64,000 nt of DNA from Leptodontidium sp. MPI-SDFR-AT-0119 (taxonomy: Eukaryota > Ascomycota > Leotiomycetes > Helotiales > Leptodontidiaceae), in assembly GCA_020726505.1 (NCBI GenBank), contig JAHLEZ010000025.1:620001-684000 (forward strand), read 5' to 3'. Shown one piece after another: positions 21,113-32,549 of the stretch (position 1 is its first letter; the number at the start of each line of letters is the position of its first letter). Below the pieces are notes generated by a model. The model was given only the letters and a program-made list of their open reading frames with translations. It did no database searches and had not been told where the DNA came from. The position numbers and the translations under genes are program-made.

Positions 21113-22411
21113 AATGTGTCTTGGACCATCTGATCAATGATCCAGCCCGTGTCAACCTTTAATATCCAAATGGTTATGCATCACCTATTAGTTCATCACC
21201 ATTATATCGTAAAACGGGTCATTGTTAGAGGAATTATTGCCTTAATACTTATTCTTCGGCGCAAAAAGAAGAGTGATAATAATACGATGGTGGGACGACA
21301 GGATCTTGATAGTAGAGGTGTAATTCTTGCCATGCTTAAGACGAAAGATAACAGACACGAAATTAGCGGGGCCATTGTGTGACATTAGCAAATTAAAATA
21401 CAACTCCCTGTATTCTCGTTTCGGCTTATCAAGTCATACTGCCCTTTTTTCAAAGTTTATACCTTTACCCTTTACCTCTACCGAAAGATATCAATCTGCA
21501 GGTTTCCTTTGCAGAAGCCACTATATCAACGGGAAAATTGGCGCAAAAGGTTTGGCTCTTAGAATCGATGAAAGGGTTTGCCAATTCATAACTTGGCCAG
21601 GTATTGCATTTTTAACCACGCGATACGAGTGAGACTTAGTAAAAAGGTATTTGAAAATTATGGGGTTTTGAAGTTTGAGCGAGGACATCAACATTCATTT
21701 ACTCCCGAAACTCCCCCCGTCAAGCCAATGCTACCGCATCTAACATATTAACGGGTTCTCAGCCGTAAATCCACATTGTAAATAGGACGATAGCAACTAC
21801 TCGTCGGCGAAGAGCCAATAAAATTTGAGGTTTCGCCAACGAGCATTAGGCCGATAGGCCTTTCCGGCTGAATGCAACTTCACATCCACCTTTGAATGAG
21901 GAGACGATGAGAAACTACTCGAAAGAATCGGTATTCTAAGTTGTTGCCGTTTTAAGCAATGATTTTGATTAATTTTGGTGCGCGAAGTCGTTCCGTCGTC
22001 ATTCATATTAAAGGGGTTTGTGTGGTTTGGTGAATGTATTTGCAGTGGACATGCATACCAATGGGGTTTGTTTTGGCATGGTGATGCATTTGCAGCGGAC
22101 ATGCATGATAATGGCGAGAAGTTTGTTCTTGGCTTGACGAGATATCAATTTGGGGGAGGTGGTGTATGTAGTTTATGGAATACTGGTACTTTAGGTCATA
22201 TGAGATCAGGTGTACGATGATAATTAACACCTCCAGGGACCAGGACATGTAAAAGTATTCCAAGAAAATTGTCCTAATTCTCAAAAGCACGAAGAACACC
22301 ACAGCACTATTCTCCATCCCATAAACCCACACCATCGAAAAGCATTCTTCTAGGTAACCTCGAGCAATAGCCCTAGTATGGCCTAGCAGAACATACCATC
22401 CGCAGCTACAT
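21113..22411. other. Intergenic region
   Basis: No gene recognised; ORFs of 80-165 codons here have no recognisable domain. Contains a two-unit tandem repeat at 22013-22112. Confidence 0.45.
22013..22112. repeat. Tandem duplication, two 50-base units
   Basis: Both units start GGGGTTTGT and contain ATTTGCAG(T/C)GGACATGCAT. Several mismatches separate them. Confidence 0.75.
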
Positions 22412-24429
22412 TCACTCCCCAAGATCCAAGGGAAGACTGTCCCAATCTCTCCACCACTCCTTTGTCTTCTGCGGCCAATTAGACTTAAAGGCGGCAACAT
22501 AAGCCTCCTCTCCGTACCACAAGTCCTCGTCGGTCGAATTCATCATTTCGCTCCATTGTTCTTCACCGTCTGCCAATCCTTCCAAATCCAGCTCATGTAC
22601 CGTCACCCCACTTGGCCCTTGACTGTCTCTTTTGCACACAAACGAGCGATTAAACCATCTCAAGGTGGACAGGAAGATGGATCCACGGCCTAGATCACCG
22701 CGTGCCATCTTTCTGAACGGCTCAAGACGAAGATACCTAAGCGTAGTTCGTCTATCACCAGCCACTAACTCGAAGATCGATCTCGCGAGCCTATCGTCTA
22801 TAGCGCCATTGCTAAACGCCTCTTTTAGGTACACCGACGAGATCTTGCTCGAGTCACCTTCAGCGAATTCCAGAGGGTGGGGCCCATCGCGCTTTTTATC
22901 CCAAGATTCGGTGTCTGGCGTGACGCGGAAACCGAGGTGTAGGACTATATGTTCGAGGCGGGGGAACTTGCTCAAAGCGCAGTAGATGGCTACTTCATGC
23001 TTGTCGCCACGCGTGCGACTGATTGGGATGTCGAGATGCGTGAGGTGCGGGCTGTGTACTACTAGCTCTTCTAAGACTGGAGCAGAAAATGTAACGAGAA
23101 GACTTTGCAGCCCCTCATCGTAGCTGTACGGAAATTCCGGATATATGCTAAGAGCGCGAAGACCGGGACCATGTTGACGTGTGATAATGTTAAAGGTCGA
23201 GGGACTGATGTATCCACTAACTTCTAACCGTTCGAGTCGATTTATACTTGAGAATAAAAGATGAATTGCTTCATCTTGAGATGGATTAGTCTCGTCGCCG
23301 TTGATGTAAGGTAAGTACAACTTTTTCAGACCCTTTAGATCACCCCGGGAAGCTATCGCGGCCAAGGCAATTCCATTACCGCCCTCCCACGACATGGAAA
23401 GGGAACGCAGGCTAGAAAAGTCTGTATGGCGAGCCTAGTGCTCAATACCGTTTACTACATCCCCTAGTAAAACTAAAGTCTGCAACTTGCCGCGCGAGGA
23501 CGAGGACGAGCGAGCTACGACGCCTTCTACTTTTTGCGTTAAATCTGTCTGTCCGGGGAAGAAGCCTTTCCAATTTGGTCTCCCAAGTAAGACAGTCTGG
23601 TCAAGACCCGGGTCCAGCTCCCCAGGCCCCATCGTTGGAACCACGCACACGTGTGCGAGATTTGGGGCCTGTCCAGCTACCATCTACATGACGGCTTCTT
23701 GGATATAATTCACCCTGCCACCCGACACCAACGGACTCGCCTGCACGGTGATACTGTACAGTGAAGAGAGTGTGCAGAGCGTATAGTTATGTGCAGAATA
23801 AGCTTCGGCGGATCACGCACTTGAACCAGGCTGGGCAGGTAGAAATGGTGTACATGAAGCCTAATTCTCCTTTCAGCGGAAATAGATAGTAAACCTGGCG
23901 GTATATACCCCCCCGCCGCCCAAATTAGATCTTGAAGACCGGGAATTCCGCTTATAAAATAGACAAGTGCATCTCAAAATTCGGAGTGAGGCTCCCGGAT
24001 AGAAGATGAGTTATACCACATATCTTCATGAGAGGGGCGGCAAAAATTATATATCTGAAAATACTGGCGAGTATTCCACTCATCGCCTTCCTCTTTATAT
24101 AGATTTTTCTTTTCCCGTCGCCGCCCTATCCTTGCTGTTATAACTTTGTCTTCCGCTGTCATAAAGTTTGAAATTTTAAGACGGCGAACGTGACGGTGTT
24201 GCCCGCCAGCAAGAATATCGTTCTATCGCCTCACTGTGCTCTCTAGGTACTGCGGATCTCGTATCTTGATCTCGATTTGAGAAAGCCGCTGCGATTCCGT
24301 CGCAGCATAGCAGGTTCTGCTCGTCAAGGAGAATGCTCGCAGGCTCTGTCGCGTTGCTGATTGATCATCGAGGTATTCAGAGATGCGCTCCAAGATTAAT
24401 AGAGGTAGAAGTTCTAGCGGAGACGTCAT
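22412..24429 (-). pseudogene. F-box / leucine-rich-repeat-like protein, degraded
   Basis: 24429-24226 encodes an F-box start, LLPLLILERISEYLDD...LRAFSLTSRTCYAA. The region 23750-22412 is one frame of about 440 codons rich in Leu at regular spacing (GLKKLYLPYING, NRLERLEVSGYIS, PVLEELVVHSPHLTHLDI, PRLEHIVLHLGF), typical of fungal F-box LRR-like proteins. It is interrupted by TAG at about 23684 and at 23435, both possible transitions from CAG or TGG. Between 23.75 and 24.22 kb no clean frame links the two parts. F-box proteins recruit substrates to SCF ubiquitin ligases through Skp1; this copy is likely inactive. That the two parts are one gene is inferred from order and orientation. Confidence 0.65.
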
Positions 24430-24903
24430 TTTGAAATAGTATGTCTGAGCTGGTTGTGGTTGGTTGTGTTTTTGCTGTGGTAGAGACTGGCGAGAGGAGA
24501 GGAGAGGAAGGGAAACAATCCCAGCGTCGCGCTAGCGTCGCACTAGCGTTCCTTGGATTTCACCAAGCGAGTCCTTGCTCGGGGCTCAGCGGAAGGAGTC
24601 GAAGGACTGGAAATTTTAATGATCAACGGCACTTGTCGATGAAATCTAAATAAGATAATAAATTTTGGAGGGCGGATATGACTTTCATCGAAAACCACAA
24701 ATTAAGTAGGCAGGAATTGAAACGATGAGAAATCCCAAGAATCTTTGCAAGTCTCATCGTGCATTTATTTGCCTTCTTCATTCAAGCAGTCACTGTTTCC
24801 TAAGTAACAGCCACGTTCTACGAGAGCTTCCATCGTTATACACATCTTCGAGAGATCACTGCCTTTCCAATTGAGACCAACATACCACCGAAAGATAAGA
24901 GAA

Positions 24904-25470
24904 TCACAATCTCTTATAGTAAGTCCAGTGCTCATTCAAAAGTCTCCATGCTCTCTTGCTCTTCCCATCGCTGTTGGGACCATATTGGAATACAAGTGCC
25001 CCACGGTGATTCCGACCGACCAGTGCTTGTTCGACGGGATTTGCTGAGTTCAGGGGCTTGTAGGGTAGTATTGTGATCCTTGCTTTCTTCCCTAAAGCTT
25101 TTCTGATTACGTTATGCACCTCGCTATTTTGCTTTCTATACCGCTCTCGATACTTCAAATTCGCCTCCATCTTCATCTCATCTAAATTGAAGTCAATCCC
25201 CCCCTTGACGGGTGTGTCAATGAGACTTCGGTCTGGTCTCCGCGCTCGTTGAACAGGTTTGGGTTAATCGCTGGCCCATGTGGAGCCTCGTAGTCCGCAG
25301 ACCCGTTTGGGAGAGCGTCGCTGGGGGGCACTGTCTTACCTCGTAGAAACGCTGATTGAAAGCCGGGTCATTTGGTTCAATGTACTCGCCATAGTTGTTG
25401 GGATCAGTTGGGGTAGGCGCCAAATATTTACCGTTTGAGTACGACTCCCACAAATGTGTTTACATTACAT
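24904..25470 (-). pseudogene. Unrecognised gene with a frame break
   Basis: From about 25460 the minus strand reads LWESYSNGKYLAPTPTDPNN...FNQRFYE. After a shift near 25345 the next frame stays open to 24904: PPSDALPNGSADYEAPHGP...GGIDFNLDEMKMEANLKYRERY...LLNEHWTYYKRL. Composition in both parts is protein-like. No intron of reasonable size explains the shift, so a one-base indel is likely. No domain recognised. The 5' end may lie further right, where two GCGGTAAGCGA segments (25635, 25710) look like donor sites. Confidence 0.45.
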
Positions 25471-26117
25471 CCAAGGAACAACATCAATTAGTTGTCATAC
25501 GCAAAGGTCAAGCAGGAGTGCTATTGAAGGTGTTGTTAACGCACCATTCATACTCCTCTCGTGGAAACTATCGCAATCTGGCGTTTCCAAAATAGTTAGA
25601 AGGGAAAATCTTCAATAATCTGAACTTTCGCTTACCGCGGTACATCCATGCATGTGAGTTGACACAATTTGAAACGGTTGGCTGCCGAATTTTTCCTGGT
25701 CGCTTACCGCGATCATTTTATCTAGAACGCTGAAGGTCAGTGATAAATTTGTAAAGCTCAGCATGTTCTTAGACGTACCCGGCACAGTTAATCCTTAGAT
25801 CGGGCCAAAGTACGGGACATTACCCTTAAGTGTAGCCCTTAAATATACGCCTAGTTTGCCTAGTTTCGGTTAGTTACCTTTTAGATTATTACTACTAAAA
25901 ACTTGCGAACCCGTAATAATTTCAAAAAGTCTTTTCCTTAGCATATAAGAGTTTTCCTAAGAAATTAAATTATTATTATATAAGTTCGGTTCTCTCAACT
26001 GCCGTTTCGAAAAGTCTCTAATAATATAAGATCCTCTTTTACAAGTGTTTAGGGTCACACGGTGGATAGCATCGAGACGATATACGGTTTTCCTAGCGAC
26101 TAAGAATAGGCTATATA
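25471..26117. other. AT-rich intergenic region left of MITE
   Basis: No gene. From about 25760 the sequence becomes AT-rich and merges into the foldback element. ORFs running out of the element here are by-products of its inverted repeat. Confidence 0.4.
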
Positions 26118-26849
26118 AGTCCCCACCCCACCATTCGGGCCACCCCCCATTCGGGCCACCCTTTAGGGCAAAAACAGCGGTTTTTGCACTTTTATAACTC
26201 AACGAATCCTTAGTTAAATCAAATAAAAATTTAAATCTAGAATATCTATATATATATTACTTCAAATATAATATACAAGCTAGTTCTAATTAGGCAATTC
26301 TCTTAGATTTAAAATTTAAAAAACACTATACAAAAGTGACTAAAATTAATTTATAATTAAACGAATATAAATACTTTAAAAAAGGACGATTATAACCGAT
26401 AAGACTACTGATTTAAGATTTTCAGTTATTAGATAATTCTATTAATAGTTGTTAATATACATTAGAATAGACTTTTTCAGACCCCTGTAAAACAGTTATT
26501 TTAAAATTACAATATAACTACTAATAGAATTACTTAATAATATAAAAACTATTATAAGGACTCTATCTGTTATTATATATATTAATTTCAAGTACTTATA
26601 ACTATAAAATTAAAAGTTATTTTTAGTCACTTTTATATAGTGTTTTTTGAATTTTAATTTAACGAGAATTACCCGATTGAAATTAGCTTAAAGTAAATAA
26701 TCGAGGTTGTATATATATAAATATTCTAGATTTAAAATTTTATTTAATTTAATTAAGGATTCGTTGAGTTATAAAAGTGCAAAAACCGCTGTTTTTGCCC
26801 TAAAGAGTGGCCCGAATGGGGGGGTGGCCCGAATGGTGGGGTGGGGACT
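26118..26849. mobile_element. Foldback MITE, 732 bp, TA target duplication
   Basis: Both ends read inward as AGTCCCCACCCCACCATT then CGGGCCACC, and TA flanks each outer end (26116-26117 and 26850-26851). Homology between arms continues far inside: GGGCAAAAACAGCGGTTTTTGC, TTATAACTCAACGAATCC, a CTAGAATAT/ATATTCTAG pair, and AGTGACTAAAA/TTTTTAGTCACTT. Nearly the whole element is one long inverted repeat with an AT-rich centre near 26480. The terminal motif CCATTCGGGCCACC is itself tandemly repeated. No transposase is encoded; TA duplication and CCCCAC-type ends suggest mobilisation by a Tc1/pogo-type enzyme. Confidence 0.85.
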
Positions 26850-26866
26850 TAACTATCGGGTATATA

Positions 26867-27401
26867 TGTTACGGCTGGCCTCGAGTTGATACGACAGCTG
26901 AGTGCAAGCACCGCAGTCTTATGTCTTATTTGCATTTGGACAAGAGGTTACGCTAGGTAGCTAGAAGAAAAGACGAAGAGGAAAAGGAGAGCTCTCCGTA
27001 CGAGAGAGCTCGAGTATAAATACATGAGGACTTTCCCTGTTTAGCCTAGCGTGGTCGCTGTTCCTTGTTCTTCGGCTATTCACCTGTTCTCTCGAGACAG
27101 CCTCTAAAACAGCCTTCCGCCAAAACAGCCTCTTACTAAAACAGCCTTCCCGTGCCTATCGTAACAAGCACCGTAGTCTTAAGCCTTTGTATTTGGACGA
27201 AGGGTTACGCTACGTATCTAGAAGAAAAGACAAAGAGGAAAAGGAGAGCTCTCTGTACGAGAGAGCTCGAGTATAAATATATAAGGGGTCTTCCCTGTTT
27301 GGCCTAGCTCCGTCGCTGTTCCTTGTCCTTCGGCTATTCACTTGTACGCGGGCTATTCTCCGGATAGCCTCTTAAACAGCCCTCACGTGCCTATCGTAAC
27401 A
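26867..27401. repeat. Tandem LTR-like repeats (one complete, one 5'-truncated)
   Basis: Copy 1 (26867-27166, 300 bp) begins TGTTACGGCTGG and ends CCTATCGTAACA, the inverted TG...CA ends of an LTR. Copy 2 (27167-27401) starts at the internal AGCACCG.AGTCTTA and ends with the same CCTATCGTAACA. Both contain a TATA box (GAGTATAAATA), GAGAGCTCTC.GTACGAGAGAGCTC and CTGTTCCTTGT.CTTCGGCTATTCAC. Copy 1 has extra AAAACAGCC repeats. No retrotransposon coding sequence lies between them. The arrangement looks like a solo LTR with a partial duplication. Confidence 0.6.
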
Positions 27402-27404
27402 TCA

Positions 27405-27720
27405 ATTTTAACAAGATAACGTAGAAGGTCACGCTTCTGCGTTTACTCGTTTGGTTTTTAAAGCAATTAAGATTAAACCAATATGGTGGCCTCTTAATAG
27501 TCTTAATTTAAACTTAATTAAAACGATTTGGGATAAGATAAAAGATTAGACTAAAAAGCGGTACCCTAAGGGTTATAGTTCGTATGTTAAGCTCAAAAAG
27601 GTAGTATAAGAGGCGTGGGAAGTAGTTACACATAAGAGGATTAAGGAATTAATTAGGGAAATGCCTCAAAAATGTTAGGCGATGATTAAAGCTTAAGGGG
27701 TAAATACAAAATATTAGGGG
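27405..27720 (+). pseudogene. RIP-damaged Tc1/mariner transposase C-terminal remnant
   Basis: Just after the LTR-like end the plus frame reads QF, stop, QDNVEGHASAFTRLVFKAI..KPIWWPLNSLNLNLIKTIWDKIKD, stop, KKRYPKGYSS...EAWEVVTHKRIKELIREM. It keeps the second catalytic Asp (QDN). Where the family has SPDLNPIETIW it reads SLNLNLIKTIW, with the catalytic Glu changed to Lys. Pro-to-Leu, Glu-to-Lys and Gln/Trp-to-stop changes are all C-to-T or G-to-A transitions. Confidence 0.75.
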
Positions 27721-28127
27721 AATTTAAGTTAATAAAGCAGCATTGCCAAGCATCTAAAGTGCACTGACTAGAATTCCGGAATAGTTTATCCTTGTACGAA
27801 GTATAGGGACCACTGGTGCGTGGGTGGCGGTGAGGGGCGTGTGTGATTGGGTGGATCAGAGGCGCGTTTTAAGGTTATTCTCGGGTGGTTTGGGCGTGGC
27901 TTAGTGGACCGGAATGCTGGAAATTGGTGCTGTGGGATTGTTGATTCGTGTTTTTCACGGAGTCTCGCTTCCGTCTGTTGACTTTGGAAAGAGTTGGTAT
28001 TGATGGTCGATGTCGTATTAAGATGTTGTGTCGACAACTCGTTTTCACCACTTTGTTTCGAGATGGCTGTCTTCAAACAACGTGATTACAGCTGAGAGCC
28101 ACAACAATGCAGGCACAACTATCCCTT
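27721..28127. other. Intergenic, 3' of CBM18 gene
   Basis: No gene recognised; normal base composition resumes here. Confidence 0.5.
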
Positions 28128-29948
28128 CTACGTACATGTGCCAAAGTTTGGCTGACAAGCATTGCTCGTCTTACAGAACGCATCGGTTGAGCCACAGTTT
28201 CCCTTCACTGAGCAGCAACTACCAAAAGAGCTCGTTCCACACGTTGCGCCCACAGAAGAAGCCGATCCGCATTTCCCGTCCGTCGACACTGGCGTACAGA
28301 CGCCGAACTTCGGTTCTAGACATTGGGGAGTCAGTATATGCTTCTTTAAGGATGTTTCGGGAAGAAGTCTCAGGAAGAGGAAGAGACAGTCCCGATGGAG
28401 ATTGGGACAATCCAGAGACAAGCCTGAGACATTCAGAAGTAGGAAATTTGGGGCTCTCCATTGTCTTACGGCAGAGATTCTTAACGTTGCAGAAAGCATC
28501 GCTGTTTCCACAATTGCCCTTTACCGAGCAGCACCCTCCAAAAGAAGTACTACTGCTACACGTCGCGTTGGAAGGAGACGCCGCTCCACACTTGCCGTCT
28601 GTGCTCGTGGGAAAGCAGGTGCCGAATTGAGGCTGGCAATTGTTATATGATGCGCAGAAGAATGATGTGTCGCCGCAATTGCCTTTCACTGAGCAACAGT
28701 CTCCGAAAGTACTGCCACTACACGTCGCATTCCCAGTTGACGACGCTACTCCGCATTTGCCGTCGGTGCTTATATCGATACAATTTCCATAGAGAGGCTG
28801 GCATTGATTGGATTTGCCGCAGAAAAACACACCACTACCGCAGTTGCCTTTTGCAGAGCAGCATTGGCCAAAAGCACTACCACGGCAAGTTGCCTTTGTA
28901 GATGATGCAGAGCCGCACTTCCCATCGGTACTAATCGCCTGAGCTGTCGAGCATGTACCGAAGTCTGTGAGGCAGATTCCTGCGGAGCAGAATTCTGACG
29001 TCCAGCCACACTTCCCGCTGCTGGAGCAGCAGTTGCCAAAGGCACTACTCGCGCAAGTTGCTTTCTTCGGCGAACTAGGACCGCATAGCCCATCGCGGCT
29101 GACTGGTGCAGTGGCTACAGGCACGCTGCTACTCGTGGAAGTGGTGCTGGTAGAAGCCGTCGTGCGAGAAGTAATCGTAACTGGTAGCTTTCCTTTGTAG
29201 AGACTGAGACGGTTCTGGCCACCGCATATCTGAGCCGAGTTACCAGCACATGGCAGGTTGCATTCCGTCGAGTTGGTTGCTTCGTTCGCAATATAGCTGC
29301 TACACCAGCACTGAGATGTGGCCTCCAAGCCAGCGATTAACAGGCCAGTCTGATAACAGGCTGTTTGACACTTCTCGACGGTCATTACACTGTCGCCGCC
29401 TGTTATGTTCGTTCGGAATTCGAGTGTAGGCTGTGCCGCATCTAGCCAACATCCAAGCAATGTCCACAGAGGCTTTACAGTACTCGTTGGGGCGGCAGAC
29501 TTGGTGGTACTGGTGCTGGATGACGTGCTGGTGGTTGGGACCGGAGTTGTTGGACCGCCATTGGCCTCGACACAGTACGACTGTACCTGCCAGTTGCCGC
29601 ATGTCGCAGTCAAAGATGGATTCCAAAGAACCATGTCCGCCGTGCTGACGAGATAGAGGCTGAAGATCTCTTTACAGGTTTTACCCATGTAGTTGTCATA
29701 CCAGTAGGTGCAGTACTTGGTTGTAGCATCGTCCTACTCGGATTAGCTGAGCTGAGATTCAAATGGACCAAACGATTTCGACAATCGGATGAGTTCCGCA
29801 TCAGGGACTCGAAGTGGAAGGGAGAAGTGGAACGTACATAGGGCATGTATGGGATTACATCTCGCTTCACGAGTGAAGGAGTCGCGAAGACGCGTGATGG
29901 CGACAATGAAAGCACCACCAGAGCCAAGTGAGAAAGGTTCAACATCAT
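28128..29948 (-). CDS. Secreted LysM-WSC protein with five CBM18 chitin-binding modules
   Basis: Three exons. Exon 1 (29948-29838) encodes a signal peptide and a Kex2-like site (VFATPSLVKR). A 104-base intron (GTACGT...GTAG) joins it in phase to exon 2 (29733-28470). A 154-base intron (GTAAGA...CTAG) leads to exon 3 (28315-28128), restoring the last module as NLCQPKFGVC. The product is about 520 residues: a LysM-like part (CTYWYDNYMGKTCKEIF...MVLWNPSL), a Ser/Thr-rich linker, a WSC domain (LLGCWLDAAQPTLE...CQTACYQTGL...CWCSSYI...QICGGQNRLSLYK), a second linker, then five cysteine-rich CBM18/hevein modules of the pattern DGKCG....ATC....FG.CCS.KGNCG...FC....C...FGTC. Such proteins bind chitin outside the cell and can shield hyphae or modify chitin; no catalytic domain is present. 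Confidence 0.88.
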
Positions 29949-30844
29949 TGTTCAAGTCCAGGCAGACCACACCACTGTTGGTATGATATGGAGCGAGTTT
30001 GGAATATAGAGAGGACTGTAGCTGGCCTCTCGCTCTGGGATGGAGACGTGAGGAAGGCAGTAATGGGATTGCGAGCGCGTACCACACGACAAGAACTATC
30101 GTAGGGGCAAGATTTCACCCCTCAACAATCTCGCTTCCTTGTGCCATGCCACAAAGTCAGGGACCATATCTCGACGAGGGGCTTCAGGGTCCATCAAGCT
30201 TCCACCTGCCAGCTACCACCTGCCAGCTACCACCTGCCATCCAAACTTGTGATGTGCGGTCGAGGGCCGCCGCTTTTCAGCATTCATTTATCCTCCTGGC
30301 CCACACGGCTTCCTCTTCAAGCCCGCAGATATGTTGGTTCACGATGCCAGGGGACGAACTCCGAGAATGCCACCGCGGTCATCTCGCGAAAGAGATTTCT
30401 CTCCTATTCATCGAGCCGACTACTGCGCACCACCACACAGATGCTCGGTGGACGATGGACCTCGGGTGTGGTCAAAATAGAATTGCTGCCCAGGTTCACA
30501 TCCTTGCACTCTATTGCTTGTGCTCCATTGCTTATCTTTCGGCTTGCGCCATGCTGATCTTTGGCATCTTGGCAGGGGCACTGTTCGCTTAAAGTACCTG
30601 CGTTGGGTGTCAACCCCGATCAAGCTGATCAGCCTGAATTCGCATGCAGGTCCCATCACAAGTTCACAAGGATAATTTGATGGTTGAGTTGATGCCCCGT
30701 GGAGATTGCAGGAGGTCGAAAGTCTCGACGACACGGTAGATAAGGTAGGGAAAGAATATGAGAGTGGAAGAATCATATGGGAAAGCGTTCACTCGTGACT
30801 GTTGGTCTCGTGCGGCCACCCACGTGAAGTACCCGCTAGCCACG
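29949..30844. other. CBM18 gene upstream region
   Basis: Upstream sequence of the CBM18 gene. Holds a short tandem repeat CCACCTGCCAGCTA (2.6 copies, about 30205-30241). Open frames on both strands, the longest 197 codons on the plus strand, show no domain. Confidence 0.4.
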
Positions 30845-32014
30845 TTAAGCGAGACACGGCTTCTTGGCATCCATGTAAGGTCCGTTTAGGCGGTATGTGG
30901 CAGCTTCTTTGCGCAGAATCGGAAACTTTGTATAGACTGCCGGCAGACGAAGGTCTTGGAGTGCGGCTGGACGAGATGAGTACTCATTGAATTTGGTTCT
31001 CGGAACTGCAGCAATGATATGTCCATACCCAAGAAATCCTAGAGACTCCATCCTACAGACTTGATTACATGGCCTCCGATCTAACAAAAACTGAATAGTA
31101 GAATGTCGGATCGCCTCTGAAAACTTCTCAGCTCGAGCTCTCCCTAAAGTTGAGATGGATTTCTCTACAAGAATTGAACAAAATACTTCCACATGAAACA
31201 ACAAGACCAACGTAGTCGAAATCCTCCACACGTCTCGAAATGGCTCATGCAACACCATCTAGTCCCCACAAGATATCTCTCGTTGAACATTGTACGCAAA
31301 GTCCATAGCGTCGTGAACATACCTGTGCCCTCGCGCATCTTCGTCCCCTGAGAAGTACGCATCCAAATAAGACTTTATTGTTGCCCTGACTTCATCCCCG
31401 CCACCGTTCCTGGCCTCAGTCTGCTCCCATGAGATCAACCACCCTGCCTCGGTCCGGTCTCTCACCAACTCGATACCGGGAAACTTGTTGTCTTTCACGC
31501 GCCAGATAAAGGCGTCTACCTCCACAGCACGATGAAGCTTGGCCAGTCTTAAACTTTTGTCCTGTAGGCCAGAGATTTCAGCCATCTCAGCGCGATCTGC
31601 TTCACTAAACAAACGTTTGTTTTCGTTCGTAATTGCGCCAATCCGCCAGATCATCTCTGTATATCCCCCAGCCAGTCCTAATATGACTGCCCTAGGCTCG
31701 TATTTTCCCGCAACGCTCCCGCCCCAAAGCGCTTGAAATGCAGTTTCGACAGACGGATGAGGTTCTACTGGGAGGTTAATATTCCTGACACGGTTACGAT
31801 CCACTTGATTCAAGGCTATGATCTCCATCACGTCCCAGAAAGATAAGTTGGGCCCGCGGGTCGGCAGAATCGATCGCGGGGCGCCCAAACTTGCTCCCTT
31901 CACATCTAGAAGATATGCGTAGTAGATCCAGATGCGCTCGTAGACTTTGGCTTCGCCTATGGCAGAAATACAGCTTATGCAGAAAACAACAAGACATAAC
32001 ATCAGTAATTGCAT
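30845..32014 (-). CDS. Secreted protein of unknown function, split by one in-frame TAG
   Basis: 32014-31259 encodes 251 residues with a clear signal peptide (MQLLMLCLVVFCISCISAIGEA) followed by KVYERIWIYYAYLLDVKGAS...PRSILPTRGPNLSFWDVMEII. It is rich in charged residues and reads like a conserved but uncharacterised fungal secreted protein. TAG at 31259-31261 ends it. The very next codon is ATG, and the same frame stays open for another 137 codons to 30845 (MVLHEPFRDVWRISTTLVLL...). Either the first ORF is the whole protein, or a TGG/CAG became TAG. No readthrough context (such as TGA-CTA) is present. Confidence 0.6.
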
Positions 32015-32549
32015 AGTGTCGTGAGGTCTAGCGGTTGCTCAAGGAGAGGACGATGTGAGCTATAAGCATGTAAGCGAAGATCTCGATGTTATCTGAAAGC
32101 TACATTTAGATATTGAGGTATGTAGAGGAACAGACTTACACGTTGTTACACGTTGAGTTGGGTGCATTGACTAAGGAACACACTGGCAAACATCAAGCTT
32201 TCGAGGACACGCACTTATGGGACATTAAGCTGTAGAACAATCATCGCTCGACGCTTCGACTGCAGGAACATCTGGTCGAGCAAAACGCACTGTCGGGTGC
32301 GTGCCCAATTCAGTCAGGACAACCGGGGACGGACGTATATTCCAAAGAAGCATACTACCTGCTACATGTGCCAGGGGCGTTTTATTGCCGAGCCAATCTA
32401 CCTAAGGATAACTTGAAGCATCCAAGCGCCGGCTGAGAATACGAGCATGCGCGAAAAGGCTTCTTGCTTGGCATTTGACAGTTTGTGTGGCACTAGCTGT
32501 ACGCAGGTGACGGTACTCTTATCGCCATCTTCCGAAGTCTATCGAATCC
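32015..32549. other. Intergenic region
   Basis: Promoter side of the secreted-protein gene and 3' side of the 2EXR gene. A direct duplication TTACACGTTG-TTACACGTTG is present near 32140-32160. Nothing else recognised. Confidence 0.45.

Noticed and set aside
25957..26889. ORFs encoding LSYKSAKTAVFALK-type peptides at both ends of the MITE
   Set aside because: They are the same terminal inverted repeat translated from each end, not genes.
29999..30592. 197-codon plus-strand ORF upstream of the CBM18 gene
   Set aside because: It includes a short tandem repeat, has no domain or signal, and lies in the divergent upstream region of a real gene; other frames are open too.
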